A stretch of 64,000 nt of DNA from Acidovorax sp. Leaf78 (GTDB lineage Bacteria; Pseudomonadota; Gammaproteobacteria; Burkholderiales; Burkholderiaceae_C), in assembly GCF_001422735.1 (NCBI RefSeq), contig NZ_LMLZ01000020.1, positions 777,272 through 841,271 of the forward strand, given 5' to 3'. Below are positions 1-10,585 of the stretch, one piece after another. A model generated the notes under the pieces. That model ran no database searches and was not told the DNA's origin. It was given only the letters and a program-made list of their open reading frames with translations. How positions within the stretch are numbered: position 1 is the stretch's first letter; every line of letters begins with the position of its first letter. Both the position numbers and the translations under genes were made by a program.

Positions 1-2325
<2,325 letters not shown>

Positions 2326-2399
2326 CGGCGGCGGCGGCAAGGGCGGGGACACATGGCCCGGCAGGTGGCTGCCGGGCCGCGAAGGGAGGGGCAGTCCGA

Positions 2400-2774
2400 T
2401 CAGGCGTTCTTGGCGAACTCGGCGTAGGCCGGCTCGTCCATGAGCGCGTCGAACTGCGTCATGTCGGTCACGTGGACCTTGAAGAACCAGCCAGCGCCCA
2501 TCGGGTCGCTGTTGGCCAGGGACGGGTCGGCGCGCAGCGCCTCGTTCACTTCGACGATCTCGCCGGTGACGGGCATGTACACGTCGGCCGCGGCCTTGAC
2601 GGACTCGACCACGCCGGCCACTTCACCCTGGGTGAAGGTGGTGCCGACGGCGGGCAGGTCCACGAACACCACGTCGCCCAGCGCGTCCTGCGCATGCAGC
2701 GTGATGCCGACGGTGGCGGCTTCGTGGTCAGAGATGTCGATCCACTCGTGGTCCTTGGAATACTTGACAGTCAT
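2400..2774 (-). CDS. gcvH: Glycine cleavage system H protein
   Basis: This 124-residue lipoyl carrier shuttles the aminomethyl intermediate between GcvP, GcvT and dihydrolipoamide dehydrogenase. The length is typical of the family. The lipoylated lysine is K60 in the motif [15 protein letters not shown] chose the ATG giving [12 protein letters not shown] because it matches the family start; an in-frame upstream extension lacks similarity. It lies between gcvT and gcvP in the same orientation. No lipoate ligase or L-protein gene is visible in the window. Confidence 0.97.
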   Translation of the reverse strand: MTVKYSKDHEWIDISDHEAATVGITLHAQDALGDVVFVDLPAVGTTFTQGEVAGVVESVKAAADVYMPVTGEIVEVNEALRADPSLANSDPMGAGWFFKVHVTDMTQFDALMDEPAYAEFAKNA

Positions 2775-2879
2775 GGGGGCTCCAGAAAAAGGGTTGTCTA
2801 AAAAAGTGCCGATGCCAGCTGCCACTGTAGCCGGGCTGGGGCGCAGGCGATGCAATGCGCGGCAAACGAATGCGGTGGT

Positions 2880-4022
2880 TCAGCCGCGGTAGTAGCGCGC
2901 GGGGGTGAAAGGCATGGCACGCACCTCCATCGGCACGGCCTTGCCGCGCACGATGGCGTTCAAGCGCGTGCCGATGGCCGCGAATTCAGGGACGACGTAG
3001 CCCATGGCCACGGGCTCGTTCACCGTGGGGCCGAGCAGGCCGCTCGTGACTTCGCCGATCTTCTGGCCGTCGGTACTCTGCAGTTCGGTGTGCTCGCGCA
3101 CGGGCACGCGTTCCAGCGCCACGAGGCCGACGCGCTTGCGTTGCAGGGTGGCGGGGTTGTCGATCTGCGCGAGGATCTTGTCCGCGCCCGGAAAGCCCCC
3201 CGCCCGTGCGCCGCCGGTGCGGCGCACCTTCTGGATGGCCCAGTTCAGGGCCGCTTCGGGCGGGGTGGTGGTGGTGTCGATGTCGTTGCCGTACAGGCAC
3301 AGGCCCGCTTCCAGGCGCAGCGAGTTGCGCGCGCCCAGGCCGATGGGTTTGACTTCGGGCTGGGCCAGCAGTGCGCGCGCCAGGGTGTCGGCCTGGGCTG
3401 CGGGCACCGAGATTTCAAAGCCGTCTTCGCCGGTGTAGCCGCTGCGGGTGACGAAGCAGTCGCAGCCCGCAATGTCGAACGCGCCGCCGGTCATGAACAC
3501 CAGCTGGTCCACACCCGGCGCCAGGCGGGCGAGGGCGGTGACCGCCTGCGGGCCTTGCAGCGCCAGCAGCGCATGGTCGGGCATGGGCACCACCTGGCAG
3601 CGCTGGCCGATGCGGGCCTCTATGTGGGCGATGTCGCCCACCTTGCAGGCGCCGTTGACGATGACGAACAGGGTGGGCTCGCCTTCGACCGTGCCCTGGT
3701 TGAAGAACATCAGGTCGTCGATGACCGTGCCCTCATCGGTCAGCAGCAGGCCGTAGCGCTGCTTGCCCACGGGCAGGTCGATCACATCGACCGGCATCAG
3801 GGTTTCGAAGGCGGCCGCAGCGTCCGGGCCGACGAGCTTGAGCTGGCCCATGTGGGAGACATCGAACAGCCCCGCTGCGGTGCGGGTGTGCAGGTGCTCG
3901 GCCATGAGGCCGGCCGGGTACTGCACGGGCATGGAATAGCCGGCGAACGGCACCATGCGGGCGCCCAGCTCGATGTGCAGTGCGTTCAGGGGCGTGGTGA
4001 GCAGGGGAGCGGTGGCTGACAT
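2880..4022 (-). CDS. gcvT: Glycine cleavage system T protein (aminomethyltransferase)
   Basis: The product of 380 residues transfers the methylene group from the H-protein arm to tetrahydrofolate and releases ammonia. The N-terminus TTPLNALHIELGARMVPFAGYSMPVQY and the segment GLFDVSHMGQ are hallmark GcvT sequence, and GYTGEDGFEIS lies in the folate-binding half. The ATG giving MSATAPLL is preferred over an in-frame TTG eight codons upstream because it fits the family N-terminus. It is the first gene of the gcvTHP operon and follows a tandem glycine riboswitch. Confidence 0.97.
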   Translation of the reverse strand: MSATAPLLTTPLNALHIELGARMVPFAGYSMPVQYPAGLMAEHLHTRTAAGLFDVSHMGQLKLVGPDAAAAFETLMPVDVIDLPVGKQRYGLLLTDEGTVIDDLMFFNQGTVEGEPTLFVIVNGACKVGDIAHIEARIGQRCQVVPMPDHALLALQGPQAVTALARLAPGVDQLVFMTGGAFDIAGCDCFVTRSGYTGEDGFEISVPAAQADTLARALLAQPEVKPIGLGARNSLRLEAGLCLYGNDIDTTTTPPEAALNWAIQKVRRTGGARAGGFPGADKILAQIDNPATLQRKRVGLVALERVPVREHTELQSTDGQKIGEVTSGLLGPTVNEPVAMGYVVPEFAAIGTRLNAIVRGKAVPMEVRAMPFTPARYYRG

Positions 4023-4053
4023 GGCGGGCTTCTCAGGACAAGGCAAATGAAAG

Positions 4054-4076
4054 CCGCAGCCTGTACCAGGCCACGG
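4054..4076 (-). promoter_or_regulatory. Putative expression-platform hairpin of the glycine riboswitch
   Basis: On the minus strand, CCGTGGCCTG, a GTA loop and CAGGCTGCGG can fold into a stem with a TG/TG internal mismatch. It is followed by the T-rich CTTTCATTT just ahead of gcvT. The position between the second aptamer and the start codon suits a regulatory stem. Whether it terminates transcription or masks the start site cannot be told by eye. Confidence 0.45.
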
Positions 4077-4084
4077 TATTTGCC

Positions 4085-4310
4085 CTGCTGTCCGCTTTAC
4101 CTGAGAGATTCACCGCAGCGCCCTGGCTGGCCGTGCGGCTTGCTCCTTCGGTGGATGGGTGCCGCGGTGGGTATGGTGTGCCCGGCGGTCCATCTCTCTC
4201 CAGCAAGGAAACGCCCGCATCACTGCGGGCGGTTGCCAGTCCTTTTGCCTGAGCGTTCGGGTTGTCCCTGCGCCTTCGGCGGCCCCCGCGAAGGGGGCTC
4301 TCTCCTGACG
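4085..4310 (-). promoter_or_regulatory. Tandem glycine riboswitch upstream of gcvTHP
   Basis: Two consecutive glycine-aptamer cores are visible on the minus strand. The first has GGAGAGAGCC, then CGCCGAAGGCGCAGG and a closing GCTCAGGCAAAAGGAC. The second has TGGAGAGAGATGG, then CCGAAGGAGCAAGCC and a closing TCTCAGGTAAA. The linker between them is short (about 35 nt), as in canonical cooperative tandem glycine riboswitches. The element sits directly before gcvT. In this family glycine binding normally raises expression of glycine-cleavage genes. Confidence 0.93.
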
Positions 4311-4358
4311 GGCGCCAGTATATCCGCTGGCGCGTGGCACCCCCGCTGGAAAGCCCCG

Positions 4359-5654
4359 CTACTTGATGAACCCCCACACCTTCGGCAGCCAGGTGGACAG
4401 TTGCGGGATGAAGGTCAGCATCACCAGCACCACGCCATGCGCCCACAGGAAGGGCACCAGCTCGCGCACCAGTTGCGACATCGGCACGCGCGAGACGTTG
4501 CAGGTGACGAAGAGTAGCCCTCCGACCGGAGGCGTGATCATCCCGAGCGTGAGGTTGTAGATCACGATCATCGCAAAGTGCACCGGGTCCACGCCCAGCT
4601 TCACTGCCACGGGCGCGAGGATGGGCGCAAGCACCATCACCCCCGGCAGCGGCTCGATGAAGATGCCGAACAGCAGCAAGAAGATGTTGACGATGATGAG
4701 GAACATCCAGGGCGACAGGTTCATGCTGATGAGCCACTCGGCCATCTGCTGCGGAATGCCCTCGATGGTCAAAATCCACGCGAATGCGGCCGACAGCCCG
4801 ATGATGATCAGCACCGACGCCGACAGCAGGGCCGAGCGCGCGAGGATGTCAGGCAGCGCCTTCCACTGCAGCGTGCGGTAGACGAACTTGCCGCACACCA
4901 GCGCGTAGAACACGGCCACGACCGAGGCCTCGGTGGGCGTGAACCAGCCCGCGCGCATGCCGCCCAGGATCACCACGGGCAGCAAGATGGCGGGCAGCGC
5001 CTTCCAGGTGGTGGTCAGGATCTCGGCCATGGGCGGCATCTTGCCGTCGCCCTTGTAGTTGCGCTTCTTCGACACATGGAAGTTCACGATGCACATGGCC
5101 ACCGCGATCAGCAGGCCCGGCAGCAGGCCGGCCACGAACAGCGCACCCACCGACACCGTTTCATCCTGCAGCGCATAGATGATCATGATGATGGACGGCG
5201 GAATGATGGGCCCCACGATGGCAGTGGACGCGGTGAGCGCCGCTGCATACGAACGGTCGTAGCCCGCCCTGTCCATCATGCGGATCAGCATCGAGCCCGG
5301 GCCGGCCGCATCGGCCAGCGCCGAGCCCGAGATGCCCGAAAAGAACGTCAGCGACACCACGTTGGTGTAGCCCAGCCCGCCACGCTTGTGGCCCACAAAC
5401 TGGCCTGCGAAGCGCAGCAGTACCTCGGTCAACGACCCGCCGCTCATGAGCTCGGCCGCCAGAATGAAGAACGGTACGGCCATCAGCGGAAAGCTGTCGA
5501 TGCCGGTGAAGGTCTCCTTGAGCAGCACCATCAGCGGGTAGCTCTCGGCCAGGATCAGCGTGGCCGCGGTGGCCAGGCCCAGGGCAAACGCCACCGGCAC
5601 GCCGATGGCCAGGAACAGGCAGGCCGAAACGATGAGGATGATGGACGCGCTCAT
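4359..5654 (-). CDS. dctM: TRAP transporter large permease (DctM/SiaM type)
   Basis: This 431-residue, very hydrophobic protein of about 12 membrane segments is the ion-coupled translocating subunit of a tripartite ATP-independent periplasmic transporter. Family signatures include SFPLMAVPFFILAAELMSGG and the GSALADAAGPGSMLI segment, plus a C-terminal FVTCNVSRVPMSQL block. Its ATG overlaps the dctQ stop by 4 bp (ATGA), implying translational coupling. The substrate cannot be read from this subunit; TRAP systems typically carry organic acids. It ends about 50 bp before the glycine riboswitch of gcvTHP. Confidence 0.95.
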   Translation of the reverse strand: MSASIILIVSACLFLAIGVPVAFALGLATAATLILAESYPLMVLLKETFTGIDSFPLMAVPFFILAAELMSGGSLTEVLLRFAGQFVGHKRGGLGYTNVVSLTFFSGISGSALADAAGPGSMLIRMMDRAGYDRSYAAALTASTAIVGPIIPPSIIMIIYALQDETVSVGALFVAGLLPGLLIAVAMCIVNFHVSKKRNYKGDGKMPPMAEILTTTWKALPAILLPVVILGGMRAGWFTPTEASVVAVFYALVCGKFVYRTLQWKALPDILARSALLSASVLIIIGLSAAFAWILTIEGIPQQMAEWLISMNLSPWMFLIIVNIFLLLFGIFIEPLPGVMVLAPILAPVAVKLGVDPVHFAMIVIYNLTLGMITPPVGGLLFVTCNVSRVPMSQLVRELVPFLWAHGVVLVMLTFIPQLSTWLPKVWGFIK

Positions 5655-6163
5655 AGGGAGGCACTCGCATTAGCGTCGAAGTGCTCATCGGCCGCGAAGG
5701 TGCGGTCGAGCACATAGCCACGCACGACGAACGCAAAGTGCACGATGAGCAACACCCCGCCGATCAGCATGGCGCTGTAGATGTAGGCGAAGGGCACCTG
5801 CGTCACGGCCGTCATCTGGAACATGGTGCGCTGCATGTACAGCCAGCCGTACCAGACCATGAAGCCGAAGAAAGCGAACAGCAGCGCGGCCACCACCGCG
5901 CGGATGGCAATGCCGCCGGCGCGGGGCAGGGCGTCCTGCAGGTTCTCCACCGCAATGTGGCCGCCGTAGCGCAGCACCGGGCCCGCGCCCAGGAAGGTCA
6001 GCCAGATCATCATGTGGCGCGAGACCTCTTCAGCCCACTCCAGCGAGTTGTGGGTTACGTAGCGCATCACCACGTTGGTGAAGATGATGATCGACATGGC
6101 CGCCAGCAGCAGGATCAGCGCCCAGCGGTTGGCGGCAAGGAAATAGCGTTCGAAGGCTTTCAC
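5651..6163 (-). CDS. dctQ: TRAP transporter small permease (DctQ type)
   Basis: The 170-residue membrane protein shows four predicted helices and the DctQ signature NSLEWAEEVSRHMMIWLTFLGAG. It partners DctM in the inner membrane. The start is a GTG giving MKAFERYFLAANRWALI; no ATG lies close by and the ribosome-binding site is weak. It lies between dctP, separated by about 117 bp that contain a hairpin with a T-tract, and dctM, which it overlaps. Confidence 0.93.
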   Translation of the reverse strand: MKAFERYFLAANRWALILLLAAMSIIIFTNVVMRYVTHNSLEWAEEVSRHMMIWLTFLGAGPVLRYGGHIAVENLQDALPRAGGIAIRAVVAALLFAFFGFMVWYGWLYMQRTMFQMTAVTQVPFAYIYSAMLIGGVLLIVHFAFVVRGYVLDRTFAADEHFDANASASL

Positions 6164-6192
6164 GGTGTTGTTCTCGGTTCTGGCTGAAAGCG

Positions 6193-6260
6193 AAAAAAAA
6201 CCGTTCGGGCTGAGCTTGTCGAAGCCTTGCGCGGCGCTTCGACAGGCTCAGCGTGAACGG
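6193..6260 (-). terminator. REP-like palindrome with T8 tract between dctP and dctQ
   Basis: Arms of 25 nt (6201-6225 and 6236-6260) pair with three mismatches around a 10-nt loop. On the minus strand the stem is followed directly by eight T residues, the structure of an intrinsic terminator or attenuator. The arm sequence (CCGTTCGGGCTGAGCTTGTC) resembles a palindrome that recurs in many proteobacterial genomes. It starts about 20 nt after the dctP stop, so it could set a high ratio of binding protein to permease. Confidence 0.7.
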
Positions 6261-6280
6261 TTGGAGTTTGTCTGCTCGGG

Positions 6281-7255
6281 TTAACGAACGTCCTGGATCT
6301 TCTTGATGTTGTCGGCCCCGAACTCCTTGGCATAGCCCACATACGCCGGCTTGAGCGCTTCGCGGAAGGCTGCGCCGTCCACCGTCTTCGTGACCTTCAT
6401 GCCTTGCGATTCAAGCAGCGCTATGCCGTTGTTCTCATCGTCGTTGACCTTCTTGCGCTGCGCCACCGAAGCGCTCTTGGCGGCGTCGGTGAAGACCTTC
6501 TTGTCGGCATCGTTGAGCTTGTTCCACACCTTGGGCGAGAGCAGCAGAAGCGCGGGCGAGTACACGTGGCCGGTCAGCGACAGGTGCTTTTGCACCTGCG
6601 AGAACTTGGCCGACAGGATCACCGGGATAGGGTTCTCCTGGCCGTCCACCGTGCCCTGCTGCATGGCACCGAACAGCTCGGGGAAGGCCATGGGCGTGGG
6701 CAGGATGCCGAAGGTGCGGTAGCCGTCCATGTGCACCTTGTTCTCCATGGTGCGCATCTTCAGGCCCTTGGCGTCCTCGGGCTTGACGATGTCGCGCTTG
6801 CTGTTGGTCATGTGGCGAAAGCCGTTTTCGGTCCAGGCCAGCGCGATGATGCCCTTGCTCGGGAACTTGGTCAGGATGTCCTGGCCGATGGGGCCGTCCA
6901 TCACCTTGCGTGCATGGTCGTAATCGCGGAACAGGAACGGAATGTCCACGATCTTCACTTCGGGCACGAAGTTGCCCACAGGGCCGGTGGAGGTGTTCAC
7001 CAGGTCCTGCGTGCCGAGCTGGATGGCCTCGATCTGCTCGCGCTCGCCGCCCAGCGCCGAGTTGGGAAAGTACTGGCACTTGTAGCGCCCCTGCGTGCCT
7101 TTTTCGACTTCATCGCAGAACACCTTGGAGCCCACGCCATAGTGCGAATCGGGCGCCGTGGCGTAGCCGATCTTGAGCGTCGTGGTCTGCGCGCCGGCCG
7201 TGGCGATCAAGCCGAACGCAAGGCCCAGGCCCGCGGCGAGAGAAGTCAGTTGCAT
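6281..7255 (-). CDS. dctP: TRAP transporter substrate-binding protein (DctP family)
   Basis: The 324-residue periplasmic receptor has a Sec signal peptide (MQLTSLAAGLGLAFGLIATAGA, cleavage near residue 22). The DctP pattern is clear: LKIGYATAPDSHYGVG near the N-terminus, the carboxylate-binding arginine in KGLKMRTMENKVH, and the GTVDGQENP motif. AGGAGA precedes the ATG at good spacing. It is the first gene of dctPQM. The ligand is probably a carboxylate but is not identifiable by eye. It is followed by a strong hairpin. Confidence 0.95.
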   Translation of the reverse strand: MQLTSLAAGLGLAFGLIATAGAQTTTLKIGYATAPDSHYGVGSKVFCDEVEKGTQGRYKCQYFPNSALGGEREQIEAIQLGTQDLVNTSTGPVGNFVPEVKIVDIPFLFRDYDHARKVMDGPIGQDILTKFPSKGIIALAWTENGFRHMTNSKRDIVKPEDAKGLKMRTMENKVHMDGYRTFGILPTPMAFPELFGAMQQGTVDGQENPIPVILSAKFSQVQKHLSLTGHVYSPALLLLSPKVWNKLNDADKKVFTDAAKSASVAQRKKVNDDENNGIALLESQGMKVTKTVDGAAFREALKPAYVGYAKEFGADNIKKIQDVR

Positions 7256-7757
7256 GGTGTCTCCTGTATATGTGGTTCTTGCCGTGGTCGCCTGCGTACC
7301 TGTCGCTGGAGGCTTCGCGCAGCCAGTGCCACGGACTCAAAAATTATGGCGCTGCAACATGCCGCAGGGCATCGGGGTTTGTGCTGGTAAGCGTGCTTAC
7401 TAAACAAGGCAGTCGCCACGGGCTTCGCGGCACCAGTGCACGCGTCGCGCGGGCGACAGGACAGGTGAAGGCGGGCGGCGCCATGGAAGTCGGGCTGGCG
7501 TGCGGCGAGGTGCCGCTCTGATGGAGCGGCACCGGCCCGTGATGTGAGACTCCGCGGCGGGTGCCCGTGGCGCGGTGAGTCGGTGAAGCGCAAGGGCGTG
7601 TGCCGCCACTGCCGTCTTGCCAAGTGCCCCGGTCCGGCGGTAACCGGTCCGGGGCCCTGTCAGTTCGTGCGCTCCGGTAAGAACGCCTTGATGGATGAAG
7701 TATGCGCGGCAAGGCTCAGTAGTTCTTGCTGTTCTTTGCTTCAAAAGTCGGCTGTTG
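7256..7757 (+). other. Intergenic region between dctP and the Lrp-type gene; no supported gene
   Basis: About 500 bp separate the divergent dctP and Lrp-type genes. The open frames here are mutually overlapping high-GC shadows without ribosome-binding sites or recognisable products. The region should hold the dctP promoter on the minus strand. I see no tRNA, repeat or conserved RNA fold. Confidence 0.5.
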
Positions 7758-7772
7758 CAGAAAATCCTTCTG
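7758..7772 (+). promoter_or_regulatory. Probable Lrp-type operator
   Basis: CAGAAAATCCTTCTG matches the Escherichia coli Lrp consensus YAGHAWATTWTDCTR at 13 of 15 positions and is an inverted repeat (CAGAA/TTCTG). It ends about 31 bp before the Lrp-type start codon, a position suited to autoregulation. The call rests on the sequence match alone. Confidence 0.5.
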
Positions 7773-7803
7773 TATTTGCGCAGTTCAAGGAATAATCCGC
7801 AGC

Positions 7804-8262
7804 ATGGACCGTTTAGACAGAAAAATTCTCGCTGTGCTGCAGGGCGACGCGCGCGCCAGTCTGCAGGAGATCGGGCAGGCCGTCGGCCTGAGCCCTTCGC
7901 CGTGTTGGGGTCGCATCAAGAAGATGGAAGAGGCCGGTGTCATCCAGGGCTACACCGTGCGGCTCAACCCGCAGGCGCTGGGCCTGTCCGACACGGTGCT
8001 GGTGCAGGTCACGCTCGACAGCCACTCGGACAACACGCTGGAGAAGTTCGGCGAGACGCTGGCCAGCATTCCGGAGGTGATCGAAGCCCACCTGGTCTCA
8101 GGCGACTACGACTACCTGCTGCGCGTGGTGGTCAAGGACACGCGCGACTACGAGCGCCTGCTGCGCGAGAAGCTCTACAAGATCAAGGGCATACGCCACA
8201 GCCGCTCGAGCTTCGTGCTGCGCACGCTGAAAAAGGCCGACATGCCGCTCTACGTGGACTAA
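7804..8262 (+). CDS. Lrp/AsnC family transcriptional regulator
   Basis: The 152-residue protein has an N-terminal winged HTH (DRLDRKILAVLQGDARASLQEIGQAVGLSPSPCWGRIKKMEEAGVIQGY) and a C-terminal RAM ligand-binding/oligomerisation domain (QVTLDSHSDN through SGDYDYLLRVVVKD). Regulators of this type sense amino acids or related metabolites. The ATG giving MDRLDRKIL is the family start. It lies between a divergent TRAP transporter and a co-oriented LysR gene about 100 bp downstream; the target genes are not known. Confidence 0.95.
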   Translation: MDRLDRKILAVLQGDARASLQEIGQAVGLSPSPCWGRIKKMEEAGVIQGYTVRLNPQALGLSDTVLVQVTLDSHSDNTLEKFGETLASIPEVIEAHLVSGDYDYLLRVVVKDTRDYERLLREKLYKIKGIRHSRSSFVLRTLKKADMPLYVD

Positions 8263-8363
8263 GGCCTAAGGCGCTGGCACGTTCGCTGCTCTGCGGGCTG
8301 GCACAGGTGCAGAATCCAGCCGCCGCACACACCGTCCACACCGCCAGTACGGCGCCACACACC

Positions 8364-9269
8364 ATGAACCTGCGTTTCGTCGAAGCCTTCTATTGGGTCG
8401 CCTCTCTGCGCAGCGTGACGCGCGCCGCCGAAAAACTGTTCCTCACCCAGTCGGCCATGTCCAGCCGCGTGGCGGCGCTGGAGGAAGAGCTGGGCGTGCT
8501 GCTGCTGGACCGCAGCGACAAGCGCTTCAAGCTCACGGTGGCGGGCACGCGGTTTCTGACCTATGCGAAGCGCATGCTGGAATTGCAGCGCCAGCTGAAG
8601 GCCGAGATGGGGTCGGGCGGGCCGATGGAGGTGTCCATCCGCCTGGGCGCGATCGAGTCGGTGCTGCACTCCTGGCTGATTCCGTGGATCGAGCAACTGC
8701 GCAAGGACAACCCGGCGCTGGAGCTTGAACTCACCATGGAAACCACGCCCGTGCTGCTGGACCAGATCCGCCGCGGCGCGCTGGACACGGTGTTTGCAGC
8801 GCTGCCGGCGTCCGCCGAAGGCATCCGCACCCAGGCCCTGGCGCCCATGGAGATGGTGTTCGTCGGCAACAGCAAGTTGCACCGCAAGCGGCGCTACGCG
8901 CTGGCGGATTTTGCCGAGATGGACATCCTGACCTTCCAGCGCGGCTCGCACCCGCACGTAACGTTGCTGGATGCGCTGCGCCAGGCCCAGGTGGAGCCGC
9001 GCCGCGTGCACACCATCTCGTCCATCTCGGCCATGGTGCAGTTGGTGCAGGGCGGCTTCGGCATCGCGACCTTGCCGCGCCACGCCGTGCAGCGGCTGCT
9101 GGCGTTTCCGGACCTGCGGGCGCTGGCCTGCGACACGGAGTTGCGGCCCTTGCCCATCCACCTGAGCTACCGCGAAGACCCGTCCACCCCGGTCGACAGC
9201 GTGGTGCGCTCGGCCATGGCGTTCCTCGAACTGCAGTCCGAACGCACCAAGGTGCGCGCCAAAACCTGA
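8364..9269 (+). CDS. LysR family transcriptional regulator
   Basis: The 301-residue protein carries an N-terminal LysR HTH (NLRFVEAFYWVASLRSVTRAAEKLFLTQSAMSSRVAALEEELGVLLLDRS) and a periplasmic-binding-like effector domain from about residue 90 (VSIRLGAIESVLHSWLIPW). Start ATG gives MNLRFVEAF, the usual LysR opening. It is oriented towards the hydro-lyase/ABC/oxoprolinase operon that begins 440 bp downstream and is the most plausible local regulator of it, an inference from position only. Confidence 0.95.
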   Translation: MNLRFVEAFYWVASLRSVTRAAEKLFLTQSAMSSRVAALEEELGVLLLDRSDKRFKLTVAGTRFLTYAKRMLELQRQLKAEMGSGGPMEVSIRLGAIESVLHSWLIPWIEQLRKDNPALELELTMETTPVLLDQIRRGALDTVFAALPASAEGIRTQALAPMEMVFVGNSKLHRKRRYALADFAEMDILTFQRGSHPHVTLLDALRQAQVEPRRVHTISSISAMVQLVQGGFGIATLPRHAVQRLLAFPDLRALACDTELRPLPIHLSYREDPSTPVDSVVRSAMAFLELQSERTKVRAKT

Positions 9270-9711
9270 AGCCAAGCTGACGGACGGCGCGTCTCCCGCG
9301 TCGCCACGGCGGTGGCCTGCGCGCTGCGCAAGCCTTTGGGGTGCGCTGCGTGGCTGCCGCGCGCACTCTCCAATGGTCTCCATCGCGTTCCAGTGCCTGC
9401 TGTTGGTGCATGCCATCGGCACGCACAAGCCCGGGTGCGGCCGGCATCGTCTGGATGGCGCGCCATCACCATCGGCCACAAAAGCCCGCCGCACGGGGCT
9501 TGCGGCGGTATCGGCCAGGCGCGCGACGGTGCGGATTCCAGGGGCCTAGGGTTTTCACTGAGCACCAAGTTGGGTGAAGTGTGCTCCAGCGTAGTGCATC
9601 GAAAAAATCGATGAAGTGAGAGAAAATTTTTGAATTTGCCAGTGCTCGCACCCCGCCAACACAATCCTCCCATCGTCATGCATTTGACATTTTTCGATGC
9701 GAGGAAACACG
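9270..9711 (+). promoter_or_regulatory. Intergenic promoter region of the oxoprolinase-type operon, with palindrome
   Basis: The first 270 bp hold nothing I can name. The last 150 bp become AT-rich, as expected for a promoter. At 9597-9613 an inverted repeat CATCG-AAAAAAT-CGATG could be an operator, possibly for the LysR regulator encoded just upstream. No gene is supported here. Confidence 0.45.
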
Positions 9712-10536
9712 GTGGAACCGGAAGCAAAAAACACACTGGCAGCCTTCGGCCCTGAGGGCCACGGCGACGCAGCCCATGTGCGCGGCGTCATTCGCAAAGG
9801 GCTGTGGACCCTGCACACCAGTGGCTTGGCGCATGGCCATGTGCAGGGCAACCTCGTCATCCTGCCCGAGGCGCTGGCCGGCGACTTCCTGCGCTTTTGC
9901 CAGCGCAACCCCAAGCCCTGCCCGGTGCTGGCCGTGGGCGAGCCCGGCCAGGTGGGCCTGCCCAGCCTGGGCGAGGACATCGACATCCGCAGCGATGTGC
10001 CGATGTACCGCGTCTGGCGCCACGGCGAGCTCAAGGACGAAGTCGCCGACATCACGGACCTGTGGCGCCCCGACCTGGTGACCTTCGTGCTGGGCTGCTC
10101 ATTCTCGTTCGAGCATGCGCTGCAGGAGGCCGGCATCCGCCTGCGCCACATCGACGAGAGCCGCAACGTGGCGATGTACCGCACCAACATCGCGACCGAG
10201 CCTGCCGGTCCCTTCAGCGGCGCCATGGTCGTGTCCATGCGGCCCATGCCCGCGGCCGATGTCATCCGGGCGGTGCAGGTCACCTCGCGCTTTCCCAACG
10301 TGCACGGCGCGCCGGTGCACATCGGCGACCCGTCGCTCATCGGCATCAAGGACCTGGCCCGGCCCGACTACGGCGACGCGGTGGAGCTGGCCCCCGGCGA
10401 CATCCCTGTCTTCTGGGCCTGTGGCGTCACCCCCCAGTCGGCCATCCTGACCGCGCAGCCTGCGTTCTGCATCACGCATGCACCCGGGGCCATGTTGGTG
10501 ACCTCGTTGCTCAACCACCACCTCGCGTCTTTCTGA
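9712..10536 (+). CDS. Putative hydro-lyase, DUF1445 / D-glutamate cyclase family (YcsI-like)
   Basis: The 274-residue protein belongs to the family containing Bacillus subtilis YcsI and the N-terminal part of mammalian DGLUCY, which interconverts D-glutamate and 5-oxo-D-proline. Family segments visible are [70 protein letters not shown] and [12 protein letters not shown] prefer GTG at 9712 because GAGG lies seven bases upstream; an ATG five codons earlier lacks a good site. It heads the operon that ends in an oxoprolinase-type gene, which fits 5-oxoproline chemistry. Enzymatic activity of bacterial members is not firmly assigned. Confidence 0.88.
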   Translation: MEPEAKNTLAAFGPEGHGDAAHVRGVIRKGLWTLHTSGLAHGHVQGNLVILPEALAGDFLRFCQRNPKPCPVLAVGEPGQVGLPSLGEDIDIRSDVPMYRVWRHGELKDEVADITDLWRPDLVTFVLGCSFSFEHALQEAGIRLRHIDESRNVAMYRTNIATEPAGPFSGAMVVSMRPMPAADVIRAVQVTSRFPNVHGAPVHIGDPSLIGIKDLARPDYGDAVELAPGDIPVFWACGVTPQSAILTAQPAFCITHAPGAMLVTSLLNHHLASF

Positions 10537-10585
10537 GTTCTTCACCCCGCGACGAATCCTTCAACCTTTCAAAGGAGTATCTGAG

